This document shows positions 1 through 10,794 of a stretch of DNA of 64,000 nucleotides, one piece after another (within the stretch, counting starts at the first letter, position 1; every line of letters starts with the position of its first letter). Below the pieces are notes generated by a model. The model did no database searches. It saw only the letters and a list, made by a program, of their open reading frames with translations, and had not been told where the DNA came from. This stretch comes from an uncultured SAR86 cluster bacterium (GTDB lineage: Bacteria > Pseudomonadota > Gammaproteobacteria > Magnimaribacterales > AG-339-G14): assembly GCA_902627595.1 (NCBI GenBank), contig CACOJO010000002.1:1-64000 (forward strand), given 5' to 3'. A program made the translations under genes and the position numbers.

Positions 1-164
1 ATGAACTTGGAAAAGAAAATTCCGTTAATTTAAATTTAGCCATCACTTATTCTGAAATGAACCAAATAGATAAAGCTAAAGAACTCCTAAATAAAATTAA
101 ATTAGATCAATTAGATGAAGAGGAAAAAAATACTTACCAAACAATCTCTCAAAAACTAAAATAA
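1..164 (+). CDS. FimV-like protein, C-terminal end (partial)
   Basis: The reading frame is open from the window edge (first whole codon at base 3) to TAA at 162-164. The visible 53 residues are helical and TPR-like (NLAITYSEMNQIDKAKELL), like the C-terminal cap of FimV/TspA proteins, which bind peptidoglycan and organise polar structures. The main support is position: fimV lies directly upstream of truA in Pseudomonas and other Gammaproteobacteria, and truA starts here 1 base after the stop. The rest of the protein is outside the window, so the name is an inference from synteny plus a TPR-like tail. Confidence 0.6.
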   Translation, partial: ELGKENSVNLNLAITYSEMNQIDKAKELLNKIKLDQLDEEEKNTYQTISQKLK

Positions 165-165
165 C

Positions 166-960
166 ATGCAAAGATATGCATTAGGCATAGAGTATATCGG
201 TACTTCTTACAAAGGTTGGCAAAAACAAAAAAAAACTAACCTGACAATTCAAGAAAAGATTGAAGAATCATTATCTAAGGTTGCAAATGAAAGTGTAAAA
301 ACTATTTGCTCAGGTAGGACTGACTCGGGAGTTCACGCTTCTATGCAAGTTATTCATTTCGAGACTTCAGCGAATAGATTGAATAAAGGGTGGTTGGCAG
401 GGTGTAATTCAATTCTTCCTCGAGATATAAGCATAAATTGGATTAAAAAAGTTCCTGAAGATTTTCATTCCAGATTTTCAGCAACCAAAAGGACTTATAG
501 ATATCATATTCTCAACGGCAATAAACAATCTGTCTTAAATAGAAATTTTACGTCTCTGATAAGAGCTCCTCTTGATATAAATTTGATGCAAAAAGCTTCA
601 AATTATCTTATTGGTGAAAAGGATTTTTCCTCTTTTAGAGGATCGGGCTGCCAATCAAAAAGCCCCAACAGAAATGTTTTCGAAGTTAAGGTCAAGAAAA
701 GACAAAATATTGTATCTATAGAAATATCAGCTAATGCTTTCTTGTTGAATATGGTACGAATTATTGTTGGTACACTTATAGAAGTCGGTTCAGAATTAAT
801 TTCACCTGAATCAATGAAGGACATTTTAGAAGCTAGAGATAGAACCCATGCAGGTAAGACTGCAGAAGCAAAGGGTTTGTTTTATTTAGGACCAGAATAT
901 GACCCTTCATTTAAAATATATAAGCCAAAATATAACAATCAATTAACGTTGAAGAGTTGA
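166..960 (+). CDS. truA: tRNA pseudouridine(38-40) synthase TruA
   Basis: TruA converts uridines 38-40 in the anticodon arm of many tRNAs to pseudouridine. The 264-residue protein has the family length and the catalytic motif GRTDSGVHA, with the nucleophilic Asp at residue 53, and the later AFLLNMVRIIVGTL segment of the catalytic fold. The ATG at 166 follows the FimV-like stop by 1 base. The 3' end overlaps trpF by one base (TGATG), so the two are probably translationally coupled. The order fimV-truA-trpF is conserved in Gammaproteobacteria. Confidence 0.97.
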   Translation: MQRYALGIEYIGTSYKGWQKQKKTNLTIQEKIEESLSKVANESVKTICSGRTDSGVHASMQVIHFETSANRLNKGWLAGCNSILPRDISINWIKKVPEDFHSRFSATKRTYRYHILNGNKQSVLNRNFTSLIRAPLDINLMQKASNYLIGEKDFSSFRGSGCQSKSPNRNVFEVKVKKRQNIVSIEISANAFLLNMVRIIVGTLIEVGSELISPESMKDILEARDRTHAGKTAEAKGLFYLGPEYDPSFKIYKPKYNNQLTLKS

Positions 961-1574
961 TGAAACCATATATTAAGATTTGCGGAGTAACAAATGATCA
1001 GGACTTAAAAGAGTTGATCAAATTGGATATAGACGCCATAGGCTTTAATAGAGATAAAGATAGTCCAAGATATGTCTCTTTTGAGTTTTTAGAATCTTCA
1101 GGAAAATCTTTTAATGAAAAAATCTCTCCCGTCATCGTTTTTGTTAACGAATCAAAAGAAGGTATAAAAAAAGCTATAAGTTATTTTAAAAACCCTATTC
1201 TTCAATTTCATGGAGATGAGAGTCAGGACTTTTGCGCTTCTTTTAATCTACCTTACATAAAAGCTATTTCAATGAATGAGAAAGACTTTCAAAATAAAAT
1301 AATAGAATTTGGTGATGCATTTGCAATTCTTCTTGATTCCGGGAGTCAAAAAATAAGAGGTGGCACTGGAAAAACTTTTGATTGGAAGCTTATACCCAAA
1401 GAAATAAAAAATAATTTAATAATTGCAGGCGGGTTAAATTCCAATAATATAACGTCTTTGATTAAAAGCTATAAGCCTTACGGCGTTGATTTAGCTTCTG
1501 GAGTAGAATCTAAACCAGGAAAAAAAGATATAGCCGAGTTAAAACATTTTTTAAAAATTGTAGATGAAATATAA
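960..1574 (+). CDS. trpF: phosphoribosylanthranilate isomerase TrpF
   Basis: Catalyses the Amadori rearrangement of N-(5-phosphoribosyl)anthranilate in tryptophan synthesis. The protein is a single (beta/alpha)8 domain of about 204 residues. It begins KICGVTN, with the catalytic Cys, and has the family signatures LQFHGDE, LLDSGS and [14 protein letters not shown] at 960 overlaps the truA stop and is preferred over the in-frame TTG at 957. The 3' end overlaps trpB by 11 bases. It stands alone and is not fused to trpC. Confidence 0.95.
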   Translation: MKPYIKICGVTNDQDLKELIKLDIDAIGFNRDKDSPRYVSFEFLESSGKSFNEKISPVIVFVNESKEGIKKAISYFKNPILQFHGDESQDFCASFNLPYIKAISMNEKDFQNKIIEFGDAFAILLDSGSQKIRGGTGKTFDWKLIPKEIKNNLIIAGGLNSNNITSLIKSYKPYGVDLASGVESKPGKKDIAELKHFLKIVDEI

Positions 1575-2778
1575 AAACTTAAATAACTATGCATTTCCCG
1601 ATAAAGAAGGAAGATTTGGAGATTTTGGAGGCAAATATGTTTCTGAAACTCTTATTACAGCTCTTGAAGAGTTAGAAAAAGTTTACGCTAAAGTTAAAAA
1701 AGATAAATCCTTCCAAGAAGAAGTAATAAAAGATTTAAATGATTTTGTTGGCAGGCCATCACCATTATATTTTGCTGAAAGATGGACTAAAAAACTTGGC
1801 GGAGCAAAAATTTATTTAAAAAGAGAAGACTTAAATCATACTGGAGCTCACAAAATCAACAATACCGTTGGTCAGGTTTTACTTGCAAAAAAAATGGGTA
1901 AAAAGCGAGTCATTGCTGAAACTGGTGCAGGTCAACATGGAGTTGCAACTGCAACTGTCGCAGCTAGACATGGACTGGAATGTATTATTTTCATGGGAGA
2001 AGAAGATATTGAAAGGCAAGCTCTCAATGTATATAGAATGAAGCTACTAGGAGCAGAAGTTTGTTCTGTAGATTCTGGAACAAAAACTCTTAAAGACGCT
2101 ATGAATGAAGCAATGAGAGATTGGGTTACTAATGTTGAGGATACCCATTACATTATTGGTAGTGTGGCTGGACCTCACCCATACCCAGAAATTGTAAGAG
2201 ATTTTAATTCTATTGTCGGAAAAGAACTTAAGACTCAATCAAAAAAAGAGTTTGGTAAATATCCCGATATCATTGTTGCTTGCGTTGGAGGAGGATCAAA
2301 TGCAATGGGTATTTTTCATCCCTTTATTAAAGAAACAAAAACTAAATTAGTTGGCGTTGAAGCAGGAGGTTCTGGAGTGAAATCAGGAAAACATGCTGCG
2401 CCATTAAGTGATGGTAAGGTAGGAGTATTGCATGGAATGAAAACTTATCTTATGCAAGATAAAAACGGTCAGATTTTATCCACACATTCGGTTTCAGCCG
2501 GCTTAGATTATCCAGGAGTTGGTCCAGAACATGCTTATTTGAGAGATATCGGTAGAGTTGAGTATCAAAGTGCAACCGATCAGCAAGCATTAAAAAGCTT
2601 CCATGATTTAACTAAAACAGAAGGAATCATGCCCGCATTAGAAACTTCACATGCTTTGGCCTATGTTAATAAAATTGCACCTAAACTTAGCAAGTCTAAG
2701 ATAATAGTCATCAATCTATCCGGAAGGGGGGATAAAGATATGTTTACTGTTGCTAAAGAAGATGGAATGACTTTGTGA
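1564..2778 (+). CDS. trpB: tryptophan synthase beta chain
   Basis: PLP enzyme that condenses indole with serine to give tryptophan, working in an alpha2-beta2 complex with TrpA. The 404-residue protein carries the PLP-lysine motif HTGAHKINN (Lys97), the [13 protein letters not shown] loop and the glycine-rich phosphate site GGGSNAMG. The start ATG lies inside the end of trpF, and the stop overlaps the GTG of trpA. This tight trpF-trpB-trpA run suggests one transcript. Nothing in the protein looks unusual. Confidence 0.98.
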   Translation: MKYKNLNNYAFPDKEGRFGDFGGKYVSETLITALEELEKVYAKVKKDKSFQEEVIKDLNDFVGRPSPLYFAERWTKKLGGAKIYLKREDLNHTGAHKINNTVGQVLLAKKMGKKRVIAETGAGQHGVATATVAARHGLECIIFMGEEDIERQALNVYRMKLLGAEVCSVDSGTKTLKDAMNEAMRDWVTNVEDTHYIIGSVAGPHPYPEIVRDFNSIVGKELKTQSKKEFGKYPDIIVACVGGGSNAMGIFHPFIKETKTKLVGVEAGGSGVKSGKHAAPLSDGKVGVLHGMKTYLMQDKNGQILSTHSVSAGLDYPGVGPEHAYLRDIGRVEYQSATDQQALKSFHDLTKTEGIMPALETSHALAYVNKIAPKLSKSKIIVINLSGRGDKDMFTVAKEDGMTL

Positions 2779-3551
2779 CGCGTTTAAAAAAAGTATTCAA
2801 TCAAAAAGAAACTAAAAATAAGGTTTTAGTAACTTACACGGTTGCAGGAGATCCAAATTTAGGGAGTTCAAAAAAAATTCTAAATGATTTAATTGCCTCA
2901 GGGGCTGATATTTTAGAAATTGGGGTGCCTTTTTCCGATCCAATGTCTGAAGGACCAGTTATACAGAAAGCGCATGAAAGGGCGCTTAAAAAAAATATTC
3001 AATTTAAAGATATTTTAAATCTTTGCAAACAAATCAGAATTAAAAATAAAAACGTACCTATTGTTCTCATGGGTTATATGAACTCATTTCTATCTCTCAA
3101 AAATAAATTGGCAAAAGAATTAAATCAAGCTGGCGTAGATGGTGTGATAGTTGTAGATTTGCCCTACGATGAAAGCAAATCTTTTTTTAATAACCTTAAA
3201 AAAGAAAACATCGATCTCATAAGGTTGATTTCTCCAACAACAGATTCCAAAAGATTGAAAAGAATGCTTGCCTCTTCATCTGGATATTTGTACTACGTTT
3301 CACTGAAAGGAATCACCGGAGCTGAGTTAAAAAACTTCAATGAAGTAAAAAATAAAGTAAAAAAGATTAAATCGCTAACAAATCTGCCAGTTGTAGTTGG
3401 GTTTGGCATTAAAGACGCACCAACAGCAAAAAAGATGGCATCTTTTTCAGATGGCATTGTAGTTGGAACAAAAATAATTGACTTCATAGAAAAAAAATCT
3501 ATACCAAAAATTTCTAACTTCACTAAATCTCTAAAAAAAGCTATAAATTAG
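2775..3551 (+). CDS. trpA: tryptophan synthase alpha chain
   Basis: Cleaves indole-3-glycerol phosphate and passes indole through a tunnel to TrpB. It is a 258-residue TIM barrel with [13 protein letters not shown], containing the catalytic Glu (residue 48). The second acid, Asp60 of the Salmonella/E. coli enzyme, falls in SDPMSEGP here and is Glu59. A Glu at this position also occurs in other natural TrpA proteins as far as I recall. The GTG start at 2775 overlaps the trpB stop in a GTGA arrangement and gives MTRLKKVF, a normal N-terminus. Confidence 0.97.
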   Translation: MTRLKKVFNQKETKNKVLVTYTVAGDPNLGSSKKILNDLIASGADILEIGVPFSDPMSEGPVIQKAHERALKKNIQFKDILNLCKQIRIKNKNVPIVLMGYMNSFLSLKNKLAKELNQAGVDGVIVVDLPYDESKSFFNNLKKENIDLIRLISPTTDSKRLKRMLASSSGYLYYVSLKGITGAELKNFNEVKNKVKKIKSLTNLPVVVGFGIKDAPTAKKMASFSDGIVVGTKIIDFIEKKSIPKISNFTKSLKKAIN

Positions 3552-3552
3552 T

Positions 3553-4416
3553 ATGGTTAAAAGTTGGTTCAACAAGATTCTACCTTCTCTTGGAAAACAG
3601 CATAAAGAAGAGAAAAAAAGTCCAATACCTCAAGGCCTATGGCAAACTTGCTCAAATTGCAAAGAAATTCTTTATGGGCCTGATCTTGAGGCAAATATGT
3701 ATGTCTGTCCAAATTGTAATCACCATATCAGAATTGGCGCTCGACATAGAATTTCTTACTTAATCGATCATGATGAATATAAAGAAATCTCATCCGATCT
3801 AAAAACAAAAGATTGGCTTTCGTTTACAGATACAAAGAAATACAAAGAAAGGCTAAGTGATGCAAAAAGTAATATTGATGAAACTGAAGCTTTGATATCT
3901 GTTCACGGAAAACTCAACGAAAAAGATGTAGTGCTTTCGGTATTTGAATTTAGATTTTTAGGGGGCTCAATGGGCTCAGTAGTTGGTCAAAAATTCGTCG
4001 ATGCAGTCGAATTTGCTATTGAGAAGTCTTGTCCTTTTATATGTGTAGCAACTAGTGGAGGAGCAAGGATGCAAGAGTCTTTATTCTCTTTGTTTCAAAT
4101 GTCTAGAACAAGCGCAGCTCTAAACAAACTTAAAAGTAAGAAACTTCCATTTATTTCTGTACTAACTGATCCTATATATGGAGGGGTTGCAGCAAGTCTA
4201 GCAATGCTTGGAGATATAAATATTGCAGAACCAAAAGCACAGGTGGGTTTTGCTGGACCAAGAGTTATTGAAGATACTGTAAGAGTTAAGTTACCTGAAG
4301 GCTTTCAAAGAAGTGAGTTTCTTTTAAAACACGGAATGATAGATATGATTATTCAAAGATCTCAAATGAAAGATAAAATTTCAGGTTTGATTTCTAAATT
4401 ACACATAACCGGTTAA
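3553..4416 (+). CDS. accD: acetyl-CoA carboxylase carboxyltransferase beta subunit
   Basis: Half of the carboxyltransferase that moves CO2 from carboxybiotin to acetyl-CoA, the first step of fatty acid synthesis. An N-terminal zinc ribbon (Cys33, Cys36, Cys52, Cys55) precedes a crotonase-like domain with GGSMGSVVGQKF and TSGGARMQE. The length of 287 residues is normal. It starts 1 base after trpA and is followed by folC, the usual gammaproteobacterial order. The accA partner is not in the window. Confidence 0.97.
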   Translation: MVKSWFNKILPSLGKQHKEEKKSPIPQGLWQTCSNCKEILYGPDLEANMYVCPNCNHHIRIGARHRISYLIDHDEYKEISSDLKTKDWLSFTDTKKYKERLSDAKSNIDETEALISVHGKLNEKDVVLSVFEFRFLGGSMGSVVGQKFVDAVEFAIEKSCPFICVATSGGARMQESLFSLFQMSRTSAALNKLKSKKLPFISVLTDPIYGGVAASLAMLGDINIAEPKAQVGFAGPRVIEDTVRVKLPEGFQRSEFLLKHGMIDMIIQRSQMKDKISGLISKLHITG

Positions 4417-4420
4417 TTCG

Positions 4421-5644
4421 TTGCCTGATAATTTATCGAAATGGATTGAAAAAAATTTACTCATTCAAAATTATAAGAAAAAGAGTTTAGATGGTTATAA
4501 AGAAATTCTAAATTCCTTAAATCTAAAAAAACCCAAAGAAATAATCCTCATTGGTGGCACTAATGGAAAAGGGTCACTTTCAGAACTAATTACTAAACTT
4601 GCTATAAAAAGAAATATTTCAGTTGGAACCTTCACTTCTCCTCATCTTCTAAATTTTAATGAACGCATCAAAGTTAATGATAAGGAAATATTAGACGAAG
4701 AACTTTTAGATGCTTTGAAGAAATTTAATAGACACAAGGAAAGTCATAACTTAAATTTCTACCAGATAATTTCTTTGGCAGCCCTTTTTCTCTTTGATAA
4801 ATTAGATCTTGACCTTTGGGTTTTAGAGATCGGCATGGGCGGAAGATTGGATCCAATGAATTTTATTGAACCTGATATATCTGTGATTACTAAAGTCGAC
4901 CTTGATCACCAAGAATATCTAGGAGATACAATTGAAGAAATCGCTGCTGAAAAGGCCGAAATTGCAAGAGCAGAAAAACCTTTAATATTCGGTTCTGTAA
5001 ATGTACCAAATGCAATCATTGAAAAAACTGCAAAAATTAATTCTTTTTTAATTTCTCCTAAAAAAGAAAGCTTTTCGTTTAATGGATTTTATAAAAATAG
5101 CATTATTTCGAATGAAGTATTTTTTTGTTTAAATGAAGTCTCAAAAAATAGTATCTTTGATTTTTCCTCTGAAATTACAAAGAAATTCATAGAGAGCTTT
5201 AAGTTTTATGGAAGATTGACTTTGTTTGATAATTTTCTTGTAGACTCAGCTCATAACGAAGACTCAGTCAGAAATTTAATTGACTATGTTGACTTAAACT
5301 TCAAAGGTAAAAAAGTTAATTTATTTTTTGCTTGTTCAGAGAACAAAGACCCAATAAAACTATTAAAGCCTTTTGAAGGCATAGTTGATAAAATCTATTT
5401 AGCAGACAACATACATCAAAAACTTATGTCTTCAAAAAAAGTTCTATCAAAAACTAAGACTCTTAGTTTTGACTTCATTGTCAAAGACTCCATAAGAAGT
5501 CTTTATTCAGCTGCGAAAGATAAAAATACAAATGAACTCAATTTATTTGCGGGCTCCTTCTATTTCTCTGGAGAATTATTTAAGCATTTATTAGAAGTTA
5601 AGGGTTTTCCAATTTCCATATCAAGTCTGGGAGAAGTTATTTAA
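4421..5644 (+). CDS. folC: folylpolyglutamate synthase / dihydrofolate synthase
   Basis: Adds glutamate to dihydropteroate and to folates. The 407-residue Mur-ligase-family protein has the P-loop GGTNGKGS near residue 45, the FTSPHL motif, the WVLEIGMGGRLD segment and the VDSAHNEDS ligase motif. TTG at 4421 is the only start that keeps the usual N-terminal helix (about 24 residues before the first strand). It is 4 bases after accD. The stop overlaps the cvpA ATG by one base, leaving no room for the dedD gene often found here. Confidence 0.95.
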   Translation: MPDNLSKWIEKNLLIQNYKKKSLDGYKEILNSLNLKKPKEIILIGGTNGKGSLSELITKLAIKRNISVGTFTSPHLLNFNERIKVNDKEILDEELLDALKKFNRHKESHNLNFYQIISLAALFLFDKLDLDLWVLEIGMGGRLDPMNFIEPDISVITKVDLDHQEYLGDTIEEIAAEKAEIARAEKPLIFGSVNVPNAIIEKTAKINSFLISPKKESFSFNGFYKNSIISNEVFFCLNEVSKNSIFDFSSEITKKFIESFKFYGRLTLFDNFLVDSAHNEDSVRNLIDYVDLNFKGKKVNLFFACSENKDPIKLLKPFEGIVDKIYLADNIHQKLMSSKKVLSKTKTLSFDFIVKDSIRSLYSAAKDKNTNELNLFAGSFYFSGELFKHLLEVKGFPISISSLGEVI

Positions 5645-6180
5645 TGGATTTTCTTTTATATCTTAATGTTTTTGATTTTTTTGTATTAATCATTTTTTTT
5701 AGTTCTCTCCTTATCGGGATATCAAGAGGCTTATATATCGAAATTATCTCAAATGCTATCTGGGTAAGCGCAATTTTAATTGCGTGGTTCTTCCGATATT
5801 ACCCTATGGAGATTTTTGATAACTTTACCAACGATAAAGAAATAAAAAGTATCTTTAGCTTTGTTTCCATTTTTATAATTTTGCTCATAATTTTTAGAAT
5901 TACAGGAAAAGCCATCATGAAGGGGATGAATTCCATGCAAAAAGGACTTTTAGATAGAATTTTTGGAGGCTTATTTGGGGGTTTTAGAGGGGCAGTAATA
6001 ATATTAGTAATGTTTTTAGTTGGAGACACGTATATAATGCGACAAACATGGTGGAAAGATAGTTATATGTCTGACTATATTTTAACTGGCGCAGACCAAC
6101 TAGGCTCTTTCGTAGGTAAAGTTCCTTACAAAGAGATCAACTCTGAAGATTTAGATTTAGAAAAAAACCCTTTTAATTAA
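5644..6180 (+). CDS. cvpA: CvpA family inner-membrane protein
   Basis: CvpA is an inner-membrane protein needed for colicin V production in E. coli and linked to envelope and bile stress elsewhere; its biochemical role is unknown. The 178-residue protein has about four hydrophobic helices and the family pattern around FDFFVLIIFFSSLLIGISRG and LLDRIFGGLFGGFRG. It overlaps the folC stop (TAATG) and lies 10 bases before purF. The cvpA-purF pairing is widely conserved. Confidence 0.93.
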   Translation: MDFLLYLNVFDFFVLIIFFSSLLIGISRGLYIEIISNAIWVSAILIAWFFRYYPMEIFDNFTNDKEIKSIFSFVSIFIILLIIFRITGKAIMKGMNSMQKGLLDRIFGGLFGGFRGAVIILVMFLVGDTYIMRQTWWKDSYMSDYILTGADQLGSFVGKVPYKEINSEDLDLEKNPFN

Positions 6181-6190
6181 ATTACGCAAG

Positions 6191-7684
6191 ATGTGTGGTG
6201 TTGTTGGTATAGTTTCTAAAGACGATGTAGCTCCTGCTTTGTATGAGGCTCTCACAGTAATTCAACACAGGGGTCAAGATGCTGCAGGAATTGCTACCAA
6301 TGAAGGGGAAAAATTCCACATTAGAAAACAACTAGGACTTGTTAGAGAAGTCTTTAGACAACAACACATAGTTTCTTTGAAAGGAAAAATAGGTATAGGA
6401 CATGTCAGATATCCAACCGCAGGAGGACAAAATAGAGAGCTTGCACAACCAATGTATTCAAATTCCCCTTTTGGAATTAGTATTTCTCATAATGGTAATT
6501 TAGTTAATACAAAAGAGCTTACTCAAGAACTAATTTTTCAAGACCTTAGACACATCAATACCAATTCGGATTCCGAAATTATTCTTAATGTTTTTGCTCA
6601 TGAACTTTACAAAGTTAACTTTCCTGGTACTAAACCTTCAGCTAAAGAAATATTTGAAGCAGTTTATAGGACTCACCAAAGACTTAAAGGCGCCTATTCA
6701 GTTGTAATTATGATTTGTGGAGTTGGGATAGTTGGTTTTAGAGATCCTAATGGAATAAGACCATTGATCTTAGGAAAAAAAGACAATGATTTAATTGGTT
6801 CCGATTATATGATTGCATCAGAAAGTCCAGCGTTAGAGACCCTAAATTTTGAAGTAGTAGGCGATATAGATCCTGGAGAAGCAGTTTTTATATCTTTAGA
6901 GGGAGAAGTCGAAAGAAAAGTTTGTTTTGACAACCCCTCGCACTCTCCATGCATTTTTGAATATGTTTATTTAGCAAGACCCGATGCTGTAATAGATAAA
7001 ATATCTGTCATGAAATCTCGTCTTAGAATGGGCCAATATTTAGGTAAAAAAATTCTCTCTTTATATCCTGATCATGATATTGACGCAGTGATACCCATTC
7101 CTGAAAGCAGTACCACATCAGCAATTGAAGTTGCAAAAACACTGGGCGTTAGCTATCGAGAAGGTTTCGTAAAAAATAGATACATAGGAAGAACTTTTAT
7201 CATGCCCAAACAGGAAATGAGAAGTAAATCTGTAAGAAGAAAGTTAAATCCTGTGTCATATGAATTCAAAGGAAAAAACATTCTTTTAATCGATGACTCA
7301 ATAGTAAGAGGTACAACAAGCAAACAAATAGTTGAAATGGTAAGAAAGGTAGGAGCAAAAAAAGTATATTTTGCCTCTGCAGCTCCCCCGGTTAGATTTC
7401 AAAATGTCTATGGAATAGATATGGCGGCAACTACAGAATTAATAGCTCATCAAAGAGACGAAAGCCAGATTGCAGATTTCATTGGAGCGGACTGGCTTGT
7501 CTATCAAAATTTATCTGACTTGATTTCAGCTGCTCAAGAGGGCAATCCTGAAATGAAAAATTTTGAGACTTCTATTTTTGATGGAAATTATATATGTGGC
7601 TCTGTAACAGAGGAGTACCTAATGAATCTTGAGGTTGATAGAAAAGACTCTAATAAATCTTTTACAAAGGGCTTGATTAATTAG
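6191..7684 (+). CDS. purF: amidophosphoribosyltransferase PurF
   Basis: First committed enzyme of purine synthesis: glutamine plus PRPP give phosphoribosylamine. The N-terminal glutaminase begins MCGVVGIV, so the nucleophilic Cys is exposed after Met removal. The C-terminal phosphoribosyltransferase domain has the PRPP loop [13 protein letters not shown]. The length of 497 residues is normal. The 3' end overlaps the convergent acnB by 8 bases, so there is no intergenic terminator between them. Confidence 0.97.
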   Translation: MCGVVGIVSKDDVAPALYEALTVIQHRGQDAAGIATNEGEKFHIRKQLGLVREVFRQQHIVSLKGKIGIGHVRYPTAGGQNRELAQPMYSNSPFGISISHNGNLVNTKELTQELIFQDLRHINTNSDSEIILNVFAHELYKVNFPGTKPSAKEIFEAVYRTHQRLKGAYSVVIMICGVGIVGFRDPNGIRPLILGKKDNDLIGSDYMIASESPALETLNFEVVGDIDPGEAVFISLEGEVERKVCFDNPSHSPCIFEYVYLARPDAVIDKISVMKSRLRMGQYLGKKILSLYPDHDIDAVIPIPESSTTSAIEVAKTLGVSYREGFVKNRYIGRTFIMPKQEMRSKSVRRKLNPVSYEFKGKNILLIDDSIVRGTTSKQIVEMVRKVGAKKVYFASAAPPVRFQNVYGIDMAATTELIAHQRDESQIADFIGADWLVYQNLSDLISAAQEGNPEMKNFETSIFDGNYICGSVTEEYLMNLEVDRKDSNKSFTKGLIN

Positions 7685-10259
7685 TCTCTATTGTCACAGA
7701 GGGCAATACTGCGTTTTCAGCTGCATTTTTATAAGATGCAATTTCATTAAAATTCATATATCTAAAAATCTCTGAAGACATTGTATTTATGTCTTTCATA
7801 AAATTATTATATTCTTCAAGAGAAGGTAGTTTTCCTAGTATAGAAGAAATTGCAGCTAACTCTGCTGAAGCAAGGAAGACATCAGCTCCATCTCCTAGTC
7901 GGTTTGGAAAATTTCTAGTTGAAGTAGATACAACTGTTGAATTTGGCTCAACTCTTGCCTGATTTCCCATGCATAAAGAGCAACCTGGAACTTCAGTTCT
8001 AACATCAGCATTTTTATATATCTCATAAAAACCTTCCTCTTCCAGTTGAAATTTATCCATTCTCGTTGGAGGAGATATCCAAAGTCTTGTAGGTAAAGGA
8101 GAAGAAACATTTTTAAGAAGCTTTCCAGCTGCTCTAAAATGACCAATATTTGTCATACATGATCCAATAAATACTTCATCTATATTCACTTCTCCAATTT
8201 CAGATAAAGTTTTAATATCATCAGGATCATTTGGACATGCAAGAAGAGGTTCTTTTATTTCATTGAGGTCTATTTCTATAGTAGCGGCGTATTTTGCATT
8301 TGAGTCAGGTTTCAATAGAACAGGATTTTTTATCCAGTTCTCCATTTTTTGAGCTCTACGCTCAAGAGTCCTAGCATCGCCATAACCTTCTGAGATTAAC
8401 CATCTTAGGAGGACAACATTTGATTTCAAATATTCTAAAATAGGTTCTTCATCCAACAGAACAGTACAACCTGAAGCTGATCTTTCTGCAGAGGCATCTG
8501 AAAGTTCAAAGGCTTGTTCAATTTTTAAGTCAGATAAACCTTCTATTTCTAAACATCTCCCAGAAAAAATATTTTTCTTATTTTCCTTTTCTACAGTTAG
8601 CAAGCCATTTTGGATAGCTGCATAAGGAATTGCATTTACCAAATCTCTTAAAGTGATTCCTGCTTGCATCTCACCAGAAAACCTGACTAATACAGACTCT
8701 GGCATGTCCAAGGGTATAACTCCTAATGCAGCACCAAATGCAACTAAACCTGAACCAGCAGGGAAACTTATACCTATCGGAAATCTGGTATGAGAGTCTC
8801 CTCCAGTCCCTACCGTATCTGGCAAAAGCATTCTATTTAACCAAGAGTGAATAATTCCATCTCCAGGTTTAAGAGCAACCCCTCCTCTTGTTCTTATAAA
8901 TTCAGGTAGTGTGTGTTGAGTTTCTATATCAACAGGTTTTGGATAAGCAACTGTATGACAAAAAGATTGCATCACTAAGTCTGAAGTAAACCCAAGACAA
9001 GCTAGTTCTTTTAGCTCGTCTCTAGTCATTGGTCCAGTTGTATCTTGAGAGCCTACGGTTGTCATTATGGGTTCACAGTATGTTCCTGGTCTTATACCTT
9101 TAACTCCACAAGCTTTTCCAACCATTTTTTGAGCTAATGTAAAACCTTCATGAGAATCATCATCCATTCCAGGTCTTACAAAAACGTCAGAAGGAGCCAA
9201 GTTTAAGTACTCTCTAGATTTATCAGTAAGGCTTCTTCCAATGATCAAAGGAATTCTTCCGCCAGCTCTTACTTCATCAAGAAAAGTTTCTGATTTAAGA
9301 CTGAATTTAGTAATAAGCTTGCCTTTTTCATCTTTTATTTCTCCTTTAGCAGGAAAAATGGAAATAATATCTCCCATATTGAGGTTTTCTACATCTGCCT
9401 CAAAAACCAAAGTTCCTGAGTCCTCCATTGTATTAAAAAATATAGGAGCAACTTTTTCTCCAATACAAATTCCTCCAGTTTTTTTATTTGGTATATAAGG
9501 TATATCTTCGCCTATATGCCAAAGAACAGAATTAGTTGCCGATTTTCTTGAAGAACCTGTACCCATGACATCACCAACCAAAGTAACAGGTAAACCTTTT
9601 TCTTTAAGAGCTTCAATTTCCTTTAAAGGTTCTTTAGTTAAACCCTTTCTTGGCATTTTGTACATTGATAAAGCATGAAGAGGGATATCAGGTCTAGACC
9701 AAGCATCTGGAGCAGGAGACAGATCATCGGTATTTGTTTCTCCAGGAACCTTAAAAATAATCGTATCTATCTTTTCTGGTACTTCAGGTTTTGATAAAAA
9801 CCATTCAGCTTCTGCCCAAGAGTTTAAAATTCTAGCGGCATTCTTTGAAGATTTAGATTTTTCTGCAATATCATTAAATGCATCAAATACTAAAAGAGTA
9901 TTTGATAGTGCTTTTACAGCTTCTTCTCCACACTCAGAGTCATCTATTAAGGATATTAGAGGCTCGACGTTATAGCCTCCAAGCATGGTGCCTAAATAAA
10001 AGGTAGCCTTTTTTGGAGAGATTAATTCACAAGAGATCTTTTTCTTAGCGACATCTGAAAGAAATGCAGCTTTTACATATGCAGCATCATCCACACCTGC
10101 CGGAACTCTTTCAGTTAGAAGCTCCAAAAGGTTTTTATCTTTTTTTGAAGCAGCCTTAATAAGCTCTATCAAACCAGAAGTTTGTTCAGCATCAAGAGGT
10201 AAAGGGGGTATACCTTGACTATTTCTTTCCTTGACTGAATTTAAATAATCCTCAAGCAT
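7677..10259 (-). CDS. acnB: bifunctional aconitase 2 / 2-methylisocitrate dehydratase AcnB
   Basis: TCA-cycle aconitase with a [4Fe-4S] cluster. AcnB also hydrates 2-methylaconitate in the methylcitrate cycle. The N-terminus matches AcnB ([21 protein letters not shown]), followed by a HEAT-like domain, the swivel domain and the catalytic core with the cluster Cys in [10 protein letters not shown] and [12 protein letters not shown] chose ATG at 10259 (860 residues) because the 41-residue in-frame extension upstream is hydrophobic and unlike AcnB, and because a GGAG sits at 10265-10268. Confidence 0.96.
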   Translation of the reverse strand: MLEDYLNSVKERNSQGIPPLPLDAEQTSGLIELIKAASKKDKNLLELLTERVPAGVDDAAYVKAAFLSDVAKKKISCELISPKKATFYLGTMLGGYNVEPLISLIDDSECGEEAVKALSNTLLVFDAFNDIAEKSKSSKNAARILNSWAEAEWFLSKPEVPEKIDTIIFKVPGETNTDDLSPAPDAWSRPDIPLHALSMYKMPRKGLTKEPLKEIEALKEKGLPVTLVGDVMGTGSSRKSATNSVLWHIGEDIPYIPNKKTGGICIGEKVAPIFFNTMEDSGTLVFEADVENLNMGDIISIFPAKGEIKDEKGKLITKFSLKSETFLDEVRAGGRIPLIIGRSLTDKSREYLNLAPSDVFVRPGMDDDSHEGFTLAQKMVGKACGVKGIRPGTYCEPIMTTVGSQDTTGPMTRDELKELACLGFTSDLVMQSFCHTVAYPKPVDIETQHTLPEFIRTRGGVALKPGDGIIHSWLNRMLLPDTVGTGGDSHTRFPIGISFPAGSGLVAFGAALGVIPLDMPESVLVRFSGEMQAGITLRDLVNAIPYAAIQNGLLTVEKENKKNIFSGRCLEIEGLSDLKIEQAFELSDASAERSASGCTVLLDEEPILEYLKSNVVLLRWLISEGYGDARTLERRAQKMENWIKNPVLLKPDSNAKYAATIEIDLNEIKEPLLACPNDPDDIKTLSEIGEVNIDEVFIGSCMTNIGHFRAAGKLLKNVSSPLPTRLWISPPTRMDKFQLEEEGFYEIYKNADVRTEVPGCSLCMGNQARVEPNSTVVSTSTRNFPNRLGDGADVFLASAELAAISSILGKLPSLEEYNNFMKDINTMSSEIFRYMNFNEIASYKNAAENAVLPSVTIETN

Positions 10260-10278
10260 CTCATCTCCAAAAAAAGCT

Positions 10279-10287
10279 ATTATATCA
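10279..10287 (-). promoter_or_regulatory. predicted extended -10 promoter of acnB
   Basis: Read on the minus strand the sequence is TGATATAAT: a perfect -10 hexamer with the TG of an extended -10. It predicts a transcript start near 10272, a leader of about 13 bases containing GGAG, and the acnB ATG at 10259. No good -35 is visible, as expected for an extended -10 promoter. This is a motif-based prediction only. Confidence 0.5.
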
Positions 10288-10335
10288 TGACGAGTCAAGA
10301 ATCTAATTTTGAAAATTATTGATAGAATATAGGGA

Positions 10336-10794
10336 ATGGCCAATAGAACTAGAACTCCTTGCGTAGGTATTTGCTCTACCACTTATGGTGATGATGTTTG
10401 CAGAGGATGTAAAAGATTTTCCTTTGAAGTAATAAATTGGAATGCTTTTAAGCCAGAAGAAAGGGAATCTGTTTGGAAAAGGTTAGAAAAGCTTAAGTCA
10501 CAAATTATGGCTTCCAGATTGAAGATTTTTGATCCTAAAAAGCTTGAGAACTCAATAAAACATTTTCAATTAAAAATTAAAGATGATTTGAATGATTTTT
10601 CGAAGGCCTTTGAAGTAATAAAACAAGTGAGTGAAAGCTTTAGCAATCTAGATGAATTTGGTATCGATGTGTTTGAAAAGAATAAATCATTAACTGTTTT
10701 AAAAGAAGAGATAGAAAACGAACTCTATTCCTTATCGAAGGCTCATTATGAAAAATACTTCATTGAGCCGCTTAACAGAAATAAGACTATGTAA
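10336..10794 (+). CDS. DUF1289 domain protein with C-terminal extension
   Basis: Residues 1-55 match the DUF1289 small cysteine domain ([21 protein letters not shown]), with four Cys that probably bind a metal; its function is unknown. The remaining 95 residues are charged and helical, with no motif I recognise. Free-standing DUF1289 proteins are usually shorter than this 152-residue one. It is transcribed divergently from acnB, and its 3' end overlaps lpxH (opposite strand) by 8 bases. Confidence 0.85.
   Translation: MANRTRTPCVGICSTTYGDDVCRGCKRFSFEVINWNAFKPEERESVWKRLEKLKSQIMASRLKIFDPKKLENSIKHFQLKIKDDLNDFSKAFEVIKQVSESFSNLDEFGIDVFEKNKSLTVLKEEIENELYSLSKAHYEKYFIEPLNRNKTM

Noticed and set aside
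2940..2960. Glu in place of the second catalytic Asp (Asp60) of TrpA.
   Set aside because: As I recall, a Glu at this position (AEGP-type) occurs naturally in several TrpA lineages, and the primary catalytic Glu is present, so this is not evidence of inactivation.
9241..9498. Open frames of 60-120 residues on the strand opposite acnB, the carboxyltransferase, the antiporter and smc.
   Set aside because: They are antisense shadows of strongly conserved genes, with no own ribosome sites or recognisable domains.
10260..10382. N-terminal 41-residue hydrophobic extension of acnB.
   Set aside because: AcnB proteins begin at the equivalent of the ATG at 10259, a ribosome site and an extended -10 promoter lie inside the extension, and it reads through the divergent intergenic region.
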